Source: Clostridia bacterium (GTDB taxonomy: Bacteria; Bacillota; Clostridia; DUPQ01). Taken from it: 10,272 bases of DNA. The stretch covers positions 1 to 10,272 of the forward strand of contig JAUUZV010000071.1 in NCBI GenBank assembly GCA_030592085.1. Direction: 5' to 3'. The position numbers and the translations under genes were made by a program. Each line of letters opens with the position of its first letter. The first letter of the stretch is position 1. Below are positions 7,048 through 10,272 of the stretch, piece by piece. A model generated the notes under the pieces. The model worked only from the letters and a program-made list of their open reading frames with translations. It was not told the origin of the DNA and did not search any database.

Positions 7048-8482
7048 AGTTGCCTTTATTGGGGCTGGGAGTATAGGATTCACTAGAAAAATAGTTAGAG
7101 ATTTACTATGTGTAGATGCTTTTAAACAAATTGAAATTTCTTTTATGGACATAAACGAACATAATCTTAAAATGGTTAGTGCTTTATGCCAACGAGACAT
7201 TGATAGTAATGGGATAGCAATTACTATAAAAACTACAACTAACCAAAGAGAAGCGGTTACTAATGCTAATTATGTGTTCGTTACAGCAAGAATTGGTGGA
7301 TTGGAAGCTTTTGCAACTGATATAGAGGTACCATTAAAATATGGATTAGACCAATGTGTGGGTGATACACTTTGCGCAGGGGGAATAATGTATGGACAAC
7401 GTGGAATTCCATTTATTATGAAACTATGTGAAGACATAAAACAAGTTTCACATAGAGATTGTTTAATTCTTAATCACACAAATCCAAATGCTATGATTAC
7501 TTGGGCTGCAAATCATTATGGAAAAGTTCCCACAATTGGACTGTGCCATGGAGTGCAGCATGGGCATCATATAATAGCTAATGCTTTAGGGTATCCTAAA
7601 GAAGAAATAGATTATATTTGTGCAGGAATTAATCATCAAACATGGTATATACAATTAAGATATAAAGGAAAAGATATTACAGGTGAGTTACTAGAAGCTT
7701 TAGAAAAACATGAAGAATATTCAAAAACTGAAAAAGTGCGAATTGATATGTTAAAGCGTTTTGGTTATTTTTCTACAGAGTCTAATGGACATTTAAGTGA
7801 GTATGTTCCTTGGTATCGAAAGCGAATAAGTGAAATAAGCGATTGGATTGATACTTCGTCTTGGATACATGGTCAGACAGGTGGATATTTAAAAGTTTGT
7901 ACTGAAAATAGAAATTGGTTTGAAGAGGAATTTCCGCAATGGATGAAGGAAGAACCATATGAGTATTCAATTGATAACAGAAGTGAAGAACATGGCTCAT
8001 ATATTGTAGAAGGACTTGAAACAAATAAATTGTATAGAGGTCATTTTAATGTTGTTAATGATGGATGCATTAGTAATCTACCAGATGATGCAATTATTGA
8101 AGTTCCAGGTTATGTTGATAAAAATGGAGTAAATATACCAAAAGTTGGAGATTTACCATTAGGTTGTGCTGCTGTTTGTCAAAGTAGTATTCAGGTTCAG
8201 AGAATGGCTGTTAAAGCTGCAATTAATGGAGATGAAGAACTTTTAAAGCAAGCAATGATGATGGACCCATTAACTGGAGCGGTACTAAATCCACCTGAAA
8301 TATGGCAAATGACTGATGAAATGCTTGTGGAAGGTGAAAAGTGGCTTCCACAATATAAGGAAACAATAATCAATGCAAAAGAGCGATTAAAAAACAAAAA
8401 AATTACTACTAATGATGATTTTAAAGGTGCTGTAAGATTTGATGTAAAATCTATTAGTCAATTACGTAAAGAAAAAACATAA
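7037..8482 (+). CDS. GH4 glycoside hydrolase (alpha-glycosidase, MelA/AglA type)
   Basis: A cytoplasmic glycosidase of 481 residues that uses NAD+ and a divalent metal (usually Mn2+) in an oxidation-elimination mechanism. The N-terminal Rossmann motif GAGSIG is at 9-14. NHTNPNA follows at 146-152, then the metal-binding Cys170 in LCHGVQHG, and His200 in the AGINHQTW block. DTLCAGGIMYGQRG and a long C-terminal domain complete the family pattern. In GH4 the tetrapeptide at the metal cysteine tracks substrate. From memory, CHSV marks alpha-galactosidases, CHEV alpha-galacturonidases and CHGx alpha-glucuronidases or glucosidases, so the CHGV here argues against a plain melibiase, although overall the sequence reads MelA-like. 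There is no phospho-sugar type motif (CDMP or CNVP). No sugar transporter or regulator is adjacent, which is unusual for this family. Translation is probably coupled to the upstream hemolysin III gene through an 11-base overlap. Confidence 0.92.
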   Translation: MSFKVAFIGAGSIGFTRKIVRDLLCVDAFKQIEISFMDINEHNLKMVSALCQRDIDSNGIAITIKTTTNQREAVTNANYVFVTARIGGLEAFATDIEVPLKYGLDQCVGDTLCAGGIMYGQRGIPFIMKLCEDIKQVSHRDCLILNHTNPNAMITWAANHYGKVPTIGLCHGVQHGHHIIANALGYPKEEIDYICAGINHQTWYIQLRYKGKDITGELLEALEKHEEYSKTEKVRIDMLKRFGYFSTESNGHLSEYVPWYRKRISEISDWIDTSSWIHGQTGGYLKVCTENRNWFEEEFPQWMKEEPYEYSIDNRSEEHGSYIVEGLETNKLYRGHFNVVNDGCISNLPDDAIIEVPGYVDKNGVNIPKVGDLPLGCAAVCQSSIQVQRMAVKAAINGDEELLKQAMMMDPLTGAVLNPPEIWQMTDEMLVEGEKWLPQYKETIINAKERLKNKKITTNDDFKGAVRFDVKSISQLRKEKT

Positions 8483-8492
8483 ATTTTTATAG

Positions 8493-8508
8493 TGATAATT
8501 AATTATCA
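8493..8508. repeat. Perfect 16-bp palindrome TGATAATTAATTATCA
   Basis: Two 8-base half sites meet without a gap, 10 bases after the GH4 stop. The half site TGATAAT equals the 7-base arm of the Fur 7-1-7 box, but here two bases separate the arms instead of one. It lies downstream of both convergent genes, not in a promoter position. With the following hairpin it fills most of the 125-base gap. Confidence 0.5.
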
Positions 8509-8523
8509 ATAATACTATTTATA

Positions 8524-8581
8524 AAGAAAGCCCTAATAAATACTTAAACAAATGTAGGTTTATATGTATTCATTAGGGCTT
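8524..8581 (-). terminator. Long hairpin terminator between convergent genes
   Basis: A 16-bp arm starting AAGCCCTAAT (8528-8543) pairs with one ending ATTAGGGCTT (8566-8581), with a single A/C mismatch. An inner TAAAC/GTTTA stem (8545-8549 with 8558-8562) extends it. On the minus strand the stem is followed by a T-rich tract (read opposite 8527-8521), so it mainly serves the DUF2202 lipoprotein gene, whose stop is 27 bases away. On the plus strand only a broken T-rich stretch follows, but the stem may still stop readthrough from the GH4 gene. Confidence 0.8.
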
Positions 8582-8607
8582 AAATTTAATTATTCTATTT
8601 TACTTAT

Positions 8608-9276
8608 TTATCTGCTTAATTTTCTTTGAAAAGCATCTAAATGTTGTACTGAAGCATCTCTTAAATAAATGAATGTTTCTCTGATATCATCAGGAATATC
8701 AAGTTCTAAGAATTGCTCATACATTGCGATATTATCAACTTCAGCAATAACACCAGTTTCATAAGCTTCTGTAAGTGATGTAGGTACTATTAAATGTGTA
8801 CCTGATGTATCTTCTGGTAAATCATATCCATATGTTTCAAATAGTGGTATTAACATTGAAATATGAGAAACCTCTGCATTTATAATATTTGTAAATGGTG
8901 ATCCTCCATCCATTTCATTAATTATATATTCATATTCGCTTCTAGCAAGATACTCATCTTGTATTGCGTAAATCAACATTTGCTCAATTGTATATTCGCT
9001 TACATCAAATGAACCAACGGCGCCATATCCTGGATCAACATCTTCACTAGCTTCTTCAGTAATTACTTTAGTAACTTCTTCAGTGGTTTCTTCTGTAGCC
9101 TCTTCTGTGTTTTCTTCTACAACTTCTTCTACAACTTCTTCTACAACTTCTTCAGTGACTGTTGGTGCTGGTGTAGCACTTTCGGTATTATCTATAACTG
9201 CCTCTTCAGTTGAACATGCAACCAATGTTAGGCCAATTACTATTGTTAGTGATATTATTAATAAATATTTTTTCAT
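8608..9276 (-). CDS. Lipoprotein with acidic linker and DUF2202/ferritin-like domain
   Basis: A 222-residue exported protein. A basic start and hydrophobic stretch end in the lipobox LVAC, giving lipid-modified Cys21 and anchoring on the outer face of the membrane. Residues about 41-79 are a low-complexity Glu/Val/Thr linker with three tandem EEVV-type units. Residues about 95-220 form a four-helix ferritin-like domain of the DUF2202 type, with likely di-metal ligands in the expected order: Glu108 (DEYLA), Glu135 and His138 (EVSH), Glu179 (AEVDN) and His212 (SVQH). All expected ligands are present, although the domain is compact. The family has no proven reaction. Iron binding, peroxide removal or metal handling at the cell surface are inferences from the fold. 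The start has AAGGAGT (9290-9284) seven bases upstream. The gene is divergent from the TetR-RND genes and ends at a hairpin terminator. Confidence 0.88.
   Translation of the reverse strand: MKKYLLIISLTIVIGLTLVACSTEEAVIDNTESATPAPTVTEEVVEEVVEEVVEENTEEATEETTEEVTKVITEEASEDVDPGYGAVGSFDVSEYTIEQMLIYAIQDEYLARSEYEYIINEMDGGSPFTNIINAEVSHISMLIPLFETYGYDLPEDTSGTHLIVPTSLTEAYETGVIAEVDNIAMYEQFLELDIPDDIRETFIYLRDASVQHLDAFQRKLSR
9112..9159. repeat. 12-bp tandem repeat in the lipoprotein linker
   Basis: Three exact copies of TTCTTCTACAAC (9112-9123, 9124-9135, 9136-9147) and a fourth degenerate copy. On the coding (minus) strand each unit encodes four residues, Val-Val-Glu-Glu. Unit gain or loss would stay in frame and change linker length only. 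Confidence 0.85.
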
Positions 9277-9298
9277 TTTTTTTACTCCTTTTTTAGTT

Positions 9299-9328
9299 TG
9301 TATACTTATTATTACCCAGTATTCTTAA
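9299..9328 (-). promoter_or_regulatory. Possible promoter of the DUF2202 lipoprotein gene
   Basis: On the minus strand TTAAGA (9328-9323) and TATACA (9304-9299) are 18 bases apart, each matching four of six consensus bases, and the -10 is 22 bases before the start codon. The -35 overlaps one CTTAAG half of the repeat at 9324-9340. Confidence 0.35.
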
Positions 9329-9340
9329 GATAACCTTAAG
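9324..9340. promoter_or_regulatory. Inverted repeat CTTAAG-N5-CTTAAG, possible operator
   Basis: Two CTTAAG palindromes at 9324-9329 and 9335-9340 are separated by ATAAC. They sit between the two divergent promoters, over the candidate -35 of the lipoprotein gene and just upstream of the tetR -35. The symmetry and location suit a regulator binding site. The binding protein is not known. Confidence 0.4.
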
Positions 9341-9345
9341 TTTTA

Positions 9346-9373
9346 TTGAAATTGTAATATAGTGTGCTATACT
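9346..9373 (+). promoter_or_regulatory. Promoter of the tetR-RND operon (extended -10)
   Basis: TTGAAA (9346-9351), a 16-base spacer, and TATACT (9368-9373) preceded by TGC (9365-9367), the extended -10 element. The start of transcription should fall near 9380. A short inverted repeat, TATAG at 9358-9362 with CTATA at 9367-9371, overlaps the -10. This promoter rules out the longer reading frame from GTG at 9364 as the protein start. Confidence 0.75.
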
Positions 9374-9376
9374 CAA

Positions 9377-9396
9377 TAGTGAACGGGGGTTCATTA
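9377..9396 (+). promoter_or_regulatory. Probable TetR operator enclosing the ribosome binding site
   Basis: TGAAC (9380-9384), GGGG, GTTCA (9389-9393) form a perfect inverted repeat. Two of the next three base pairs outward also match, giving a 20-bp near-palindrome that ends right before the ATG at 9397. It begins about at the expected transcription start. The G run (9385-9389) is also the only ribosome binding site. A repressor bound here would block its own operon, as is usual for TetR regulators. In RNA the ribosome binding site would lie in a small hairpin loop. Confidence 0.6.
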
Positions 9397-9990
9397 ATGG
9401 CTCAAATGTTAAAAGATTCAGTTAGACAAAGAATTATGGGCGAAGCAGTTAATCAGTTTAACGAAACTGGTTATGTACAATCAAAAATGAAAGATCTTGC
9501 CATAAGAGCAAATGTATCTGTTGGAAATATTTATCGTTACTTTAATAACAAAGAAGATTTATTTGAAAGTATAGTTCAACCTGTCATTGAGAAAATAGAG
9601 GATATTTTTGATGAAATGCAAAAGTATACTCCAACTTATGAAATGACAAAAGAAAGTGCAGCAACTTTTATTAATATATATTTACAGTATCAAGATATAT
9701 TTGTACTTGTACTTGAGAATAGTAGTAATACACGATTCGAAACCATGAAGAATGATATCATTGAAAAATTTACTCAAAATGTATTGAGGTTTCCAGCAAT
9801 AACTAAGAAAGTAAGTCAAAATAAACAATTTATATTTTATGTGAAAGCTTTTTCAGTAGCTTTTATTAATGGTGTTATTAGCATCTTAAAAGAAAATTGT
9901 AGTATTGACGAAAAAATTGAGCAGGTAACATTTTTCTTAGATAATATGAGAAATATGTTAATTAGAGCTTGTGAAAAGGAACAAAGATAA
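9397..9990 (+). CDS. TetR family transcriptional regulator
   Basis: A 197-residue one-component repressor. The N-terminal DNA-binding domain (about residues 8-56) has the TetR pattern: AVNQFNETGY in helix 1, MKDLAIRANVSVGNIYRYF for the helix-turn-helix, and NNKEDLFESIV after it. The rest is a variable helical ligand-binding and dimer domain, with no recognisable ligand class. The ATG at 9397 is chosen because the upstream GTG at 9364 lies inside the promoter. The ribosome binding site is a GGGGG run seven bases upstream. Its stop overlaps the start of the RND permease by one base (TAATG), so it should regulate that pump and itself. Control of the divergent lipoprotein gene is possible given the shared 120-base region. 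Confidence 0.92.
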   Translation: MAQMLKDSVRQRIMGEAVNQFNETGYVQSKMKDLAIRANVSVGNIYRYFNNKEDLFESIVQPVIEKIEDIFDEMQKYTPTYEMTKESAATFINIYLQYQDIFVLVLENSSNTRFETMKNDIIEKFTQNVLRFPAITKKVSQNKQFIFYVKAFSVAFINGVISILKENCSIDEKIEQVTFFLDNMRNMLIRACEKEQR

Positions 9991-10272
9991 TGAAAAAATT
10001 ATTAAATAGTTTGATTAGAAATAGAAAAATTACTTTACTTTTTATGGTTGTAATATTATTAGCAGGAATTGTTACTTATTATTTTAGCCCTAAACAAGAT
10101 TCACCAGACTTATCAATACCTTATGCAATGATTACAACCGTTTACCCAGGGGCTAGCCAAGGTGATGTTGAAAGACAAGTTACTAGTGTTATTGAGAATA
10201 ATATAAGCCAGATGAAAGGATATAATACTAGTTTTTCATATAGTTCATCCAATATATCTGTAATTATTGTAG
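9990..10272 (+). CDS. RND efflux permease (AcrB/HAE family), 5' part only
   Basis: The first 94 codons of an inner-membrane pump, cut by the window end. A cytoplasmic start (MKKLLNSLIRNRK) leads into TM1 (about 14-32). Then comes the first periplasmic-type subdomain with the RND signature PDLSIPYAMITTVYPGAS followed by DVERQVTSVIEN. This Pro-Gly-Ala and VExxVT pattern is typical of proton-driven drug or lipid exporters, whose full length is about 1000 residues. AAAGGA at 9975-9980 inside tetR is the ribosome binding site. It is translationally coupled to tetR. No membrane fusion protein gene lies between them. It may follow downstream or be absent, since RND pumps in single-membrane bacteria often work differently. 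Confidence 0.9.
   Translation, partial: MKKLLNSLIRNRKITLLFMVVILLAGIVTYYFSPKQDSPDLSIPYAMITTVYPGASQGDVERQVTSVIENNISQMKGYNTSFSYSSSNISVIIV

Noticed and set aside
9112..9159. Possible CRISPR or other non-coding repeat array
   Set aside because: The units are 12 bases with no spacers, lie in frame in a coding gene and encode a Val/Glu linker.
9083..9328. An 81-residue plus-strand reading frame rich in Ser/Thr
   Set aside because: It is the antisense image of the lipoprotein linker repeat, and its composition comes from the 12-bp repeats. No ribosome binding site supports it.
9364..9396. GTG start giving a longer TetR protein
   Set aside because: The segment contains the extended -10 element and the probable operator, and no ribosome binding site precedes the GTG.

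Overview
The window is AT-rich (roughly 30% GC by eye), uses TGA as a stop, and carries Gram-positive-type strong Shine-Dalgarno sequences, TTG starts, a lipoprotein signal and several genes of clostridial flavour. It looks like chromosomal DNA of a low-GC Firmicute, most likely an anaerobic Clostridia member. That placement is an inference from composition and gene types. No rRNA, tRNA, CRISPR array, transposase or phage gene is visible.

Layout: (1) 17-1630, a Na+/solute symporter (SSS family) closed by a strong intrinsic terminator at 1647-1680. (2) 1755-6067, four same-strand genes with gaps of 27-40 bases that may be co-transcribed: a membrane diguanylate cyclase with a Cache-type sensor, a class-3 aldehyde dehydrogenase, an ANT(6)-like nucleotidyltransferase and a thioredoxin-type arsenate reductase. 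(3) 6023-6328 on the minus strand, an alkyltransferase-like (ATL) DNA-repair protein whose 3' end overlaps the arsenate reductase gene tail-to-tail by 45 bases. (4) 6388-8482, a hemolysin III/PAQR membrane protein overlapping an NAD-dependent GH4 glycosidase by 11 bases. (5) 8608-9276 on the minus strand, a lipoprotein with an acidic repeat linker and a DUF2202/ferritin-like domain, ended by a long hairpin. (6) 9397 to the window end, a TetR regulator overlapping by one base the start of an RND efflux permease that runs off the window.

Functionally, the window mixes housekeeping transport and signalling with a loose set of defence genes: aminoglycoside-type nucleotidyl transfer, arsenate reduction, alkyl-DNA damage recognition, aldehyde removal, iron/peroxide-type ferritin-like protein and multidrug efflux. 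Nothing proves that they form one system. The best regulatory story is the divergent region 9277-9396. There a clear extended -10 promoter is followed by an inverted repeat that touches the TetR start codon, which is the expected layout for an autoregulated TetR-RND operon. I see no convincing undescribed multi-gene system. The most checkable oddities are palindromes in intergenic positions, poly-G ribosome binding sites, the antisense gene overlap, and sequence variants in the catalytic motifs of the ATL, ArsC and GH4 proteins.
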